From Chlorokybus atmophyticus (Eukaryota > Streptophyta > Chlorokybophyceae > Chlorokybales > Chlorokybaceae): a stretch of 64,000 nucleotides of DNA. The translations under genes were made by a program, and so were the position numbers. Location of the stretch: the NCBI GenBank assembly GCA_009103225.1, contig RHPI01002615.1:355857-419856 (forward strand). Reading direction: 5' to 3'. The notes under the pieces were generated by a model that did no database searches, was not told the origin of the DNA, and saw nothing but the letters and a program-made list of their open reading frames with translations. Within the stretch, counting starts at the first letter, position 1; each line of letters starts with the position of its first letter. Positions 1 through 13,433 of this stretch are shown here, piece by piece.

Positions 1-1113
1 AGTGTCATGTGTAGGTGGTGCTGATGATATTAATGCCTCAAGTCATGTGCTGCTGATTGCCCGAGGGTGTAGTGTCTTAGAGTGTGTAGTGTCGTGTTTG
101 TGGTGTAGTGTTACAAGTTGTGCTTTGGCCCCCGCCTAATTCTATGATTTGTTGTGCTGTTTGTTTGGGTTTGCTAGAGTGCTTGCATCTTGCGAACAAT
201 CTTGGAGTGTGCTTAGCGCAGCTCTCGTATGATATCTATGTAACCAACAATGCAATGAAAGAAAATGTACAGCTATGTCACATTATGCCTATATGAACGA
301 AATGATGACATGTTACTCAAAGTGCATTGACTATGAACAATGAGTTTTCAGAAATCAATTCACCTTTCACTATTGCAGCTTACTTGCTGACTTACTTGAC
401 TATATATCAAACTGAATCGACTTTCATCAAAGGTGATGTTAACTTCAATGTATGAAGCTGTGAGTGACAATCTTTGATCAGAACAAGTGAAATTAGCCTA
501 TTCATCATGTAATTGACAACAACTTTTTAAACTGTGTCATTGGACCTGTATAGTCAGTACGGTTAACAACTAACAATTGAATGAATTTTGCGTTTGTGCT
601 TTGCCCACGTTCGCATGAAGCAACCATGAAAACCTTGCACCACTTTCAGACCAGCAGTACATCGTCTGCTACCGCATGTCTCATATCCAAATTGACGTAG
701 TATCCTGTGGTATGTCTGATTTGCTTCAACAGCACTTCATATTGTAACACATGTTTATCACAACAGCTGCGATGTGTAGTACGTAGGATAGCATGATGCA
801 TGCTTGTTGTTACTTAGCAGTATGAAGTCTTGCCTACCCAGTGCATGCAAGCAGTCATGACGCAGGACTCGCATGCGTAGCAACAATACTCACGTCAATA
901 AGTAATGAGGTGTACCCGGCCTCCAACTAGGTAGCGTCAATCTGAACTCGCAACACACCCTACACTGAGCAACCACACCCTAAGCAAGCACACCCAACAA
1001 CTAGTACCGCTGCTGGCAACATATTGAGCTTGTGTGCTACTTACAACTGTCACACAATCGCATGGAAATGAACTACCAGATGGCAGACTTTGTAGAAAAA
1101 TAACAATCCCCTC
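1..1113. other. Left-edge stretch without a recognisable gene
   Basis: No reading frame here gives a recognisable protein and no exon chain could be built. The first 120 bases are rich in short GTGT/AGTGT words. The stretch lies downstream of the adenosine kinase stop codon and probably includes its 3' untranslated region. Confidence 0.5.
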
Positions 1114-4478
<3,365 letters not shown>

Positions 4479-5316
4479 GTTGCCGCCGCCTCAGCTGTTC
4501 CCGCTCAAACCGCCGCCGACGAAAGCAAGGCACTGTGTGTGACGACAGAGTAACCCGTCATGCATTGGCGTGGCTCAATGAAGTCTTGATTCAAGATGAA
4601 CTACTACTTGGTGTTAACCTAAAGAAAGAATACATTTCTATGAAGAGATCTACTACCGGTAATGCACTACAGTAACTAGCGGTGCGGCTGATTGGGCGGG
4701 ATTGGGCCGGCCGGCCAGCCGGGAGGCCGGCATTAGGGCACAAAGACACATCACGCGCACTGAGGGCCATCACACACGGCACCCGAGACTACATGCCTGC
4801 CGCGCATACCGAGCAGCCTGCCTGCCTCTCATTGGCTATGCGACGTTTATCAGCTATCAGCCATTCGACTTGTGTTGAACAAACCTCAACATTCCAAAGC
4901 ACATCCCCATACTGTGCAATTGCACAAAACATATGCGAGTGAATAAAAGAATCCATTCATGTTGAGCACAACATGCACGGTGCACACATGCGTCATGTGT
5001 GCGTTGTACAGTCCACACCCGCTAAACGACTTTGCTCCAAGAGAATAACCCCGCTTGCAGCATACGTTCTGAGATCACCAACGATTTTACAGGGTAATGT
5101 TAGTGCTTAAGAGAATATGACTAACCGCGAAGAGCATAACATTTTTCATGACATTTTTGCAAATGTCAGTGTGCGTATTCTTACCATTGAGGGAGTAGCG
5201 CGTGACGGGTGTGTCATCAGGCGTAATTAGTGTGATAGAAAAGGCGTGATGGGTACAGTGTCATGCGTAATTAGCGTAATGAGCGTGATTGCATAATACG
5301 TGACATAATGCGGGTG

Positions 5317-6095
5317 ATGTAATGGGCGTGATGGGCTGCTTTATAGCATACAAATGCTCTTAATGTTTAAGGGCATATTATGCTTTTTAACGCCAAGAGC
5401 ATAACCCCGCCAGGAGCAAACTATCTTTGAAAACAAATAGCATGTTAAAAGGGGTAGACTGTACAATATATGTTTCAATGTAAATAAGTACGTACTACTA
5501 TGTACCTTAACTGTACAGTCTACCTCGTTATAACAATCACGTGTATCTTTCATATTATCAACGGGGTTATTCTCTTGGCGTTTACAATAATATAATATAT
5601 ATAATATATACTGTTTTAATTTTTACATAATATATATTTTACTAACAGGGGTATTGCAAAATAACCGTAAGCCACGTTATTATGGTTTAACGTGGCATAA
5701 ATTGAATTGATAATAGTCAATAATAAGTTAATTATGTACGTAACTATATACGAGTCTTGTAATATGTGTATGCTTATCATATTTAAAATAAACATGCCAT
5801 TAACAAGGTATTCCCCCGTAACAAGACTGAGCTCACACAAAATTCTAACCCTTCATTGTAGTCTTATATCGTACAAAACTACTCCCCTATCGATAATATT
5901 AGCCTGTAAAAGCATTGGATGTTTGCAAATCTATGATCTCAACGGGGTTATTTTAATAAACCGAAGTCTTTTAACGGGGGTAGACTATATAGTCTACCCT
6001 TTTGTAAGAACATACTGTTATCCTCAAAAACCGTATGCTCTTGAACGTTAAGAGCATATATATGCTATAAGCGCAAATTCATTACGCCCATCACG
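5317..6095. repeat. MITE-like element with imperfect terminal inverted repeats
   Basis: The left end (GGCGTGATGGGC, then TTATAGCATA, ATGCTCTTAA, GAGCATA) reappears as its reverse complement at about 6020-6095. This gives imperfect inverted ends of roughly 75-90 bp around about 780 bp with no coding capacity. Internal words are also inverted: CAACGGGGTTATT at about 5559 and 5939 against AATAACCCCGC near 5052, and a similar ATAACCCCGC near 5401. GTAGACTGTACA at 5454-5465 pairs with 5512-5523. A non-autonomous DNA transposon remnant is the simplest reading. Confidence 0.5.
5978..5999. repeat. Perfect 22-bp palindrome
   Basis: The 22 bases read identically on both strands, with half-site GGGTAGACTAT and no spacer. 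The same GGGGTAGACT word starts the inverted pair at 5454-5465/5512-5523, so it is a recurring component of this repeat island. Confidence 0.85.
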
Positions 6096-8338
6096 CCTAT
6101 TGGTCGGGCCGGCCTGTCGGCATTCAACCTACATACATCCCGCGCTATGGCCATCACACGGCGCCCGCGACTGCCGGGCTGCGCGGCAGTATGTGCGGCC
6201 CGCCTGCTGCTCATTGGCTAGGAGGCGAGAACAAGCGGTACACCGTTAGATCAACCTAAACACGATCCTGGCCGTCCAAAGCACATCCACTTTTCCAAGC
6301 GCATGCCAATAAATGTAAAAATAAGCACAATTCTGCATACGTGGCCGCTTATGGCTGCATGTTGATAAATATAATGTGTTACATTAATATTGATAAACAT
6401 GCTGCAATATGGTGCAATATGGTGCCATATGATTAGCAAATGCTGTTAAGTGTTTCAAAACTTAATAACCAACGTAACGTTCACGCCACGGTACGTGCTG
6501 CAATACTCAGTCCATAATGCCGAGGTTACGACCATCAAAATACTGCTAACCTGAATTACCTTAACGTTAAGATTCAACTAAACGAAAAATTGCATCGTTA
6601 GACCACCATTTGGTCACGCATGAGATTGATAAAATGGGATCGCAACAGTGACAACAGCCAGTTGCTCAAAAAGGCAGCGAAATGGCCAATCATTGCAAAG
6701 ATGCGTAAAAAGTGCTAAAAAATATCTCAGCGGCAACCGCTTACCAACGGCGACCCAAAATCGCTAGGGATTTGGTGCAATTGCGGCACAGTTGTGGTTA
6801 AAACGACCGCGTTTTTGGCGGTACGAGGTCGGGGCAGGCCCCATACCCCAAACACATGCCGCCACTACTCACCCTCGTTCTAACTGATCCACTCTACCCT
6901 TTAACGCTAATTGATTACACGTTATAGTTACTGCGTCATCAAACATGGTCAACAGCCGAACAAGCATTCAAGTTGTTCAATTATCTCTCATACCATAGCA
7001 GACGCCGTATAATCAACCATTGGCTGTTATAATTGATCTTGATAAACATTGGTAAAAGAATGTAACGTGATGTAAAAGCGATGTTGATGATTGCCTTAAA
7101 TGTTATGCAAATTCATTCATTCAGCAATTTTATGATTGCTTGCCATTTCAATATGAATGGCAATAATATGCCGCACATGCTAACCAATCAAATCAATGTG
7201 CGCGACGCATTTAACCAAAAATGACGCGCTTTAAATGTCCAATATCCATACATATTGAAGTATTAAAGAGCAGATACGGTAGTTTTTGTTTATAATAAGT
7301 TAAAAGTGATCGATCGTCACAAGTTTCATTCAGTTGTTTATATGCTATCAAGTACTGGTCGATCCTATCAAGAAGGAGGGTCCATAATCTTTAAATACAA
7401 TTGTGAATGATGACCACACTTGGTGTCGATACAAGAACATTTGCTCCATATCATTGTTTACTCAAGTGATCACACCTATTGAAATGATTAATAGTGAGCT
7501 TGACATACTAGTCGACAAACCGTACCAATCATTTAAGTAGTCAACAACAAAAGTATTACGCAATTATGACATCATGAGTTGTACGTGCCACTTCGTGCTG
7601 ATCGTAATTACTTTACTTTGCAATCAGGTTTGGAGATGAGCGGCACACGACAAAGACAGCAATGGTGGATGTATGAAATACATCTCGCAGGTGTGCTGTG
7701 CTGTAATTCAAGACCCCTAAGGTTGGTTGGTTGACCCATTGGTACCTGCCAATTGCCTGTCCCACTCCCATTACATTGCGTAGCACAAAACAGCACTTAA
7801 GGTAGCGAGTAGGTGGCCCCGGGTGCAGTAGTGATTGCCTCTGCTTGTTGTGGCTGCTCTGCTTGCCCTCTTATGCATCTCTGCCTGCGCACGCATGTTT
7901 GTGCGTGACATATGACGATCTATACCCTACACAACTAGCTTCATTTGCATCAACTAGTCATTATAGGCAGTTGATAGTCCGCACACAACATCATAGCCAG
8001 CCACTACAATCTACTTTTCAGGAAAAACATAACTCAATCAGCAACTCAAAAAGCTATGTAAGCAACTCATCAGGCATCGGGCTACACGTTGCGCTCAGTT
8101 TGCATGAACTTGTGTCTCCACTGCTGTATAGAACGCATGCAAAGCAAACGCCTCCCCCCCTCCAACTCCATCCCACACCCTATACATAGCAGCAGCCTCC
8201 ACTCCCTTAGCGCTGTTCCCAACTCATTTATCAGTGCAAAAGCCATAAATATAAGGTACTATAAGTACGCCATATATATACATATATATATAACCATTCC
8301 TTTTTGCCAACACAACATTGCCACAAGTCCTCTCTCCC

Positions 8339-9589
8339 TCACTGTCTGATCGCCTGGAACAGGTCTTGAAGCCGCATGTTGGCATTGGCCGCCCCGTCCG
8401 GCAGCACAAATTCCATGAAGACGGTCCTGCACCCGGGCGCTGCACATCTAAACACCCTCACCTTGTCCTCCCCCTCCTCACCGTCATCCTCACCCTCACC
8501 CTCACCCTCTGCACGTGTCAAAGCCAACGACACCTCCTCGCACGCCACAGCGTGCGCCAAGCACACGCGCTCAGAGGAGAGGATTTGTTGTTGTTGTTGC
8601 TGTTGTTGATGTTGTTGCGTCTGTCGTTCTTTCAGTCGCTCAATGGCAGCGAGTCGGTTCTGTTCGGCTCGGCTGATGGACTGAAGCTCGGGTATCACCA
8701 TGGTTGCCTTGGGAGACGAATACACCTCATTGTTGTTGTCGTTGTTGATGTTTTTGGGTTGTTCCTCCAGCGCTTCATTCGATAGGTATCTTTGCGTGGG
8801 GACTTCACTACCATCATCATCATCATCATTAGCAGCTTCGTTATCAACTTGAACAACAGGAGACTCTTGATGTTGATGTCTCATCCCCTCCGAAGACACC
8901 GCAGCCGCAACATCATCAAACCTTAGCGCCTTCTGAACCCTGTTGTGGCCTTCATCACCAACATCACGACTCCTAGGTTGTGGTGGTGGTGGTGTTAGTT
9001 GTTGTGTTGGTGTCACTTGTTGTGTTGGTGTCAGTCGTTGTTGTGGTTGTTGTGTTGGTTGTTGTTGTTGTGTCGTTGTCAGTCGTGCTCGTTGTCTCTC
9101 AATGGCAGCGAGTCTGTTGCGCTCCATGCGTTCACGCTGCTCGGGCGTGATGCTCATGCTCATGTTGTTGGCTGCAATAGGAGGCGTCCCTGGAGGAGTC
9201 AAGTGGACTTGTGCCCGTTGTTGTGCCTGTAGTTGTGCCTGTTGCAAATGGGGTGACGACAAGTGGCCTTGTTGTTGGTTTTGTTTGAGGCGTAGTTTGT
9301 TGATGGCAGCGAGTCGGTTCTGTTCGCTTCGTCGGCGCTGTTCGGGCGTGATGTTGACGAGTGTGGGGCTGCTTGCTGGGGTGAGAGGAGGTGTTGATGG
9401 TGTTGGCGTGGAGTGCAATGGTGGTGTTGGGTTGGGAAATAGTGCTGTGGGGCGAAGAGGAGAGGAGTAGAGAGAGTGGGGGTGGTGATGATTAAGGGTT
9501 ATTGTCGCGTTGAGCATGACGCTGCCGCTGGTGTTGCTGCCCAACCCTGACTCGTCCTCGTCCTTGTCCTCGTGATCCTCTTCCTCCAT
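8339..9589 (-). CDS. Acidic, Q-rich protein with three RPA32C-binding-like motifs
   Basis: A single open frame of 416 aa starting at ATG 9589. The N-terminus is acidic (EEEDHEDKDEDES), followed by Pro/Ser/Thr-rich linkers and polyglutamine. Three copies of a basic helical motif are present: ITPEQRRRSEQNRLAAINKL at about residues 80-99, ITPEQRERMERNRLAAIERQ at 147-166 and SRAEQNRLAAIERLKERQ at 306-323. This pattern resembles the helix with which SMARCAL1, TIPIN, XPA and UNG2 bind the RPA32 winged helix. The copies are also similar at DNA level (GGCAGCGAGTC recurs near 8645, 9105 and 9307), so they arose by internal duplication. The C-terminus (about 378-416) has a short Cys-containing segment, VFRCAAPGCRTVFMEF, and no enzyme domain. 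No family name can be given; a role at RPA-coated single-stranded DNA is inference. An upstream exon cannot be excluded. Confidence 0.7.
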   Translation of the reverse strand: MEEEDHEDKDEDESGLGSNTSGSVMLNATITLNHHHPHSLYSSPLRPTALFPNPTPPLHSTPTPSTPPLTPASSPTLVNITPEQRRRSEQNRLAAINKLRLKQNQQQGHLSSPHLQQAQLQAQQRAQVHLTPPGTPPIAANNMSMSITPEQRERMERNRLAAIERQRARLTTTQQQQPTQQPQQRLTPTQQVTPTQQLTPPPPQPRSRDVGDEGHNRVQKALRFDDVAAAVSSEGMRHQHQESPVVQVDNEAANDDDDDGSEVPTQRYLSNEALEEQPKNINNDNNNEVYSSPKATMVIPELQSISRAEQNRLAAIERLKERQTQQHQQQQQQQQILSSERVCLAHAVACEEVSLALTRAEGEGEGEDDGEEGEDKVRVFRCAAPGCRTVFMEFVLPDGAANANMRLQDLFQAIRQ

Positions 9590-11057
9590 GTGCTGTGGTT
9601 GTTGTGGTTGTTGGCGCCTTTAATTCTCTATCCCCTGATTCTCTCTCTGACGTAGTATGTGCCCTCGATGCGCGCGAGGCGTGTGTGTGGTTTTGCCTGT
9701 GCGTTTCAACAAGAGGTTGTAAGCAGCTGTTATAACAAAGAGGGAGTGACCAACAAGAGTACAGCTTGGCAGCTACCTGTTTCCGCGCGCGTGTGCGTGC
9801 ACATGCGCATGCAGAAACAAAGAGCTGTGTGCATACACGCACGTGCGTGGGCGTTGATGTTGTTTTGGACAATGAGACAATCCAGCAAATAAAGTACACT
9901 GGAAAATGAAACAACAGCCAAAAAAGAAACAGAAACAGAAACAGTAAACAGCGAACCATGGAGGGGGGGGGGGGAGGGGGGCACAACAAAAGCACAGAAA
10001 GCACAACAACCCCACGTAAAGACAAACACAAAATGCTGAGGACATGAGAAACGCGTGTAAACATGGAGCAGGGCCTGCGAGTGAGCGTATTTGCATGCAC
10101 ATAAAAACAGCTGCATCTACGTAAAGACACACAAGAATACTACCACACTATCACAAGAGATTACACCATAGGGTATGCATACCACCAAATAGACCCATGC
10201 ACATGCTGTTATGGACACATTTCTCCTGCAAATGCACTTCTCTATCTCACATTTACATGCGGCTGTATGAGCCTGCAGCTGCTGTGGATACTTGATAACA
10301 CTAGCAACGAAGTGATGCATGCATATAAGGCGGGATCAATGAGCTTACTTGTTTCAAGCTGTCACCAGAGCCGCAACATTATGGGACAAGAAATTGACAT
10401 TGAACGCCCAGCAAGCAGGAGTTTGCACTCGCTCTCTTGAACTCAAAAGGTGTCCTCTTTACTAATCGCACACACTCACTTACGTACATTGACGTCTGCA
10501 ACAAGCCTGAAGCTCCTGGCAAACGCCGCCGCCGCCGCAGCCGCCGGCCCACAATGCAGGGCCGAAAAGTTCTCTCATAAAGCAAACATGTCAGTCATAA
10601 TGTAACAATCACGTCCTGTGACAGCATAACGCGTGACGCTCACTGTGTCGCGCGCTGCGGTTGTCGCTGCACGCCCGCAGCCGGGCATCCAGTCCCACCC
10701 ACACACATAGCCGTTTGGCTGCCGATTGCATTCCTAATGGTAAAGTCATCCCTATCTGAAGGCGAGCGCCACGTAGCAGGCGGCGGCGGCAGACGAGGAG
10801 GAGGAGGACGAGGAGGAGGCTCAGGTGATAGAGGTCAGAAAACTTCTAACTGTCAGATCTTGGCAGCATGCGGCGGTGACGGTAGCAGCCTGGCGTTGTT
10901 GGCGCCGCCACACGCATGAAAGACAGAGCCGCTTTGGAGCGTATCTAGACAGAAACCCTAGTTGATTGTTGAGTGTTGAGTGTTTGGCAAACGAGACCCC
11001 AAGCCATTATTAGAGAGAGAAGAGAGAGAAAACTCTCCTCTCTCTCTCTGCAAGTCA
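9590..11057. other. Intergenic region, no confident gene
   Basis: Frames here are mostly low-complexity. A run of guanines interrupted by a single adenine lies at 9961-9981. On the minus strand at about 10490-10585 a short stretch ends in a good splice donor (GTAAGT at about 10486) and one frame reads AAAAAAAFARSFRLVADVNV. I could not join it to other exons, so it is not called. A GGA-rich stretch at 10780-10830 encodes only poly-Gly/Arg. Confidence 0.4.
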
Positions 11058-11388
11058 ATGTCCATTTTCAGCAGGAAAACTCCTGTTCCTAGCCCGGCCG
11101 AAGATGACGGCGAGAAGGTGAATGATGCCACAACAGTGTGTTTGTAATCAGTATCTGTTTTGTGCATGCTTGCCGCTTTGTCCACTTTGATGCGTTTTGG
11201 CACACATACTTGACACGCAAAGTGCAATGCAAGGCTGGATTTGCAGCGAATGTGACTCAGTAATATCACATGTCATAGCCAAGCAATGACAAAAGGATTG
11301 CTTATATCAAGCACGTGAAAATGTTCCACCTCCAGGCCGCATTGTGCCGCATTGTAAAACTGTCAGGCATACACCTGTGCGTGTGCGT

Positions 11389-11419
<31 letters not shown>

Positions 11420-12492
11420 GTATTGCAGTCGTGTGTCTATCATCCTTCTGTCCACAACACCGCCATCCATGATTCTAATGCTTCGGTACAGAGCACACAC
11501 GCATGTACACGCTTGGCGTGGATGCCACATACGCGTCAAAAGCAGTGTGTAAATGCACATACATACATCGTGCGCACATACACCTTGATGCAAAAGCATC
11601 ATACACTCGTGCATGCGCACTAACGATGTTAACTGCAAACAACACACCGTCAGGGTGGCAGATGTCCTGTGACAATCAGTACTGAGATAAAACATACTTG
11701 TACAGTATGCATGTGCTTTGCAACCAACTTCTACTTTGACCGACATGGACTTGCCTTATTCCTTTGCCAGAGGGAGTTTGATTTCACAGAGAAGCCCACT
11801 CTTGTCGAGCCGGAGTGGGACCGCGCTGAGGTGAAGTGGCTTCCGCTGCGGCCGGACGAGGAGAGGGAGGAGCTGTTCAAGCCAAAGGTCGCGCCGCTCA
11901 TCGTGGGACCAGCAGCGGGATTTGGCATCGGGTGCGTGATGTGTTGTGTTTGTTGTAGAGTGTGTAAGACGGCAAAGAGTTGTCGTGTGTCAGTGCAGCT
12001 GCGAGTCTGCAGGGCTTGCGACGAGCGTGCTTGTATGTGTGTTGGCGAGTGCATACCTGCGCTTGTGGGCGTGTACATGCATGCCAGCGCGTGTGTGCCT
12101 GTTGCCGTGCTCATGAGCGTGTGCCAGTACGTGCGCGCGCGTGTGCTCGCGTATGTGTGCACATGTGTTCATACTATACTGTGCATGTCTGCTTGCGCAT
12201 GTGACTACATTCCAACATATCCATCCTCACCCCTCCCTCCCCTTCTCCCCTCCCTCCCAGTTGCGGCGCCGGTTTCGGCGTGGGTCTTACGGGCGGCCTC
12301 GGCTTCTCCTCCCACCTGTGGGGTTCCCTCCGTCTCGGCATCGGTTTCGGCGGCGGCTGCGGCGTCGGGATGGGCTACGGATACGGGGTCGGGAAAGCCA
12401 TCAAACTGCCGTTCCTGAGGAGAGAAGAGGATGATTTCAATGTGAGGAAACTGAAGGGGCCGAAGAATATGTCGCTGACTTATGATGGATGA
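11058..12492 (+). CDS. Small protein with glycine-patterned hydrophobic region, 3 exons
   Basis: Exons 11058-11117, 11771-11931 and 12261-12492 join in phase to give 150 aa. The start ATG leads into MSIFSRKTPVPSPAEDDGEK. Residues 20-65 are charged (REFDFTEKPTLVEPEWDRAE). Residues 66-125 alternate glycine with small or hydrophobic residues (GPAAGFGIGCGAGFGVGLTG, then LGIGFGGGCGVGMGYGYGVG), a pattern expected of a membrane-inserting glycine-zipper hairpin. The tail is basic. Plant proteins of the cadmium-induced AS8 type share this glycine spacing, but that resemblance is by eye and no function follows from it. The first intron contains a (GT)n run at 11380-11420 and the second a long alternating purine-pyrimidine tract. 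Confidence 0.75.
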
Positions 12493-13433
12493 GGGGGGCA
12501 GGAGGGGTGGGGTGGGGTGGTAGTTGGCATTCGAGATGCACGTGTGTAAGGTCTTGACAATATGCAGCACAGAGAGAGAGAGAGTTATGCAGCTGATAGC
12601 GTGTTGTAAAGAAACAAGTGAAAGAGAATTATTGGTAATGAACAAAGCGTACATGCGCATACTTGCAAGCGTGCGTGGAGACGCTGTCCACAGCTTATGA
12701 GTGTAGCATCACATACACCCTCCATGTTGTGTTTGATTGTTAAACGTGGAATTTTGCAAATACAACCAGGCACTAGTAGGCGACAAGGCGCGTAGGCTAT
12801 TGAGCTGCAGCAGGGCGCCCATCTGCTTCGCTGCAGTTTGTGTTGCGCGCGTTGTGAGTAGCGTGCATCACAGGTTTGTAATCCAACATATGTTGCATGG
12901 CAAGGACTGACAGTGACCGCCGTGGGCAGGTGATTATGACTTGTTCCTTCGCACTTGCATGTCTGATGGGGTGCTATTACGCAAGTGTAGGTAACGGCAG
13001 TGCTATAGTGAGGTAGCCTGGTGATGAATGTGCAATAGTTGTGAGTGTGCGTTGGTATTATGAGTGCATATGATATGCATGAACAGGCCTACACCGCATT
13101 GCTTGTACACACATTGCGGCAAATGATGTCATCAACATCGCAATGGATGGAAAGATCCTCACTAACCGCACCACCGCACAAACAAAACCTTGCAAAATCT
13201 ACAAAACCAACTACTCGCTGTTTCGCACGGGGCGTATTGTGCTAAACAGCCCCACGCTGTACCCCAACCCGCACCAAGCAATGGCAACTAGAGTGTATGT
13301 GTGTTTTGTAGAGATGCCCGCATGTACAGGTTACAGACCGGCGCAACTCTCTGTTATCCTGACCGGCCGAACCAACAAAACCAACCCAACAGAAAAAGCC
13401 AAAGCAACAAAATAATCAACCACGAGGTGCCCA
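12493..13433. other. Intergenic region between convergent genes
   Basis: Holds the 3' ends of the glycine-patterned gene and the Ca2+-ATPase. There is a short (AG)n run at 12570-12584. No exon-like segment was recognised. Confidence 0.5.

Larger units (their letters stand above)
4690..6300. repeat. Diverged direct repeat, about 200 bp, flanking an AT-rich insert
   Basis: The GC-rich stretch at about 4690-4910 (GGGCCGG, CCATCACAC, CGGCACCCG, CTCATTGGCTA, CCAAAGCACATCC) recurs in the same order and orientation at about 6100-6300. The copies are clearly diverged. Between them lie about 1.2 kb of AT-rich DNA with several palindromes. The arrangement could be an old duplication or terminal direct repeats of a decayed element; no transposase or reverse transcriptase frame is visible. 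Confidence 0.6.
4479..8338. other. 3.9 kb without a recognisable gene; repeat-rich left part, AT-rich right part
   Basis: No exon chain was found. The left half (about 4690-6300) holds the repeats listed separately. From about 6300 to 7600 the base composition is more AT-rich than near the genes and every frame is short. From 7800 to 8338 there are short open frames only. This lies upstream of adenosine kinase and downstream of the RPA-motif gene, so their promoter and 3' end respectively fall here. Confidence 0.5.

Noticed and set aside
9492-10130. Minus-strand open frame of 212 codons
   Set aside because: Composition is Thr/His/Arg low-complexity, it overlaps the start of the RPA-motif gene in another frame, and it matches nothing.
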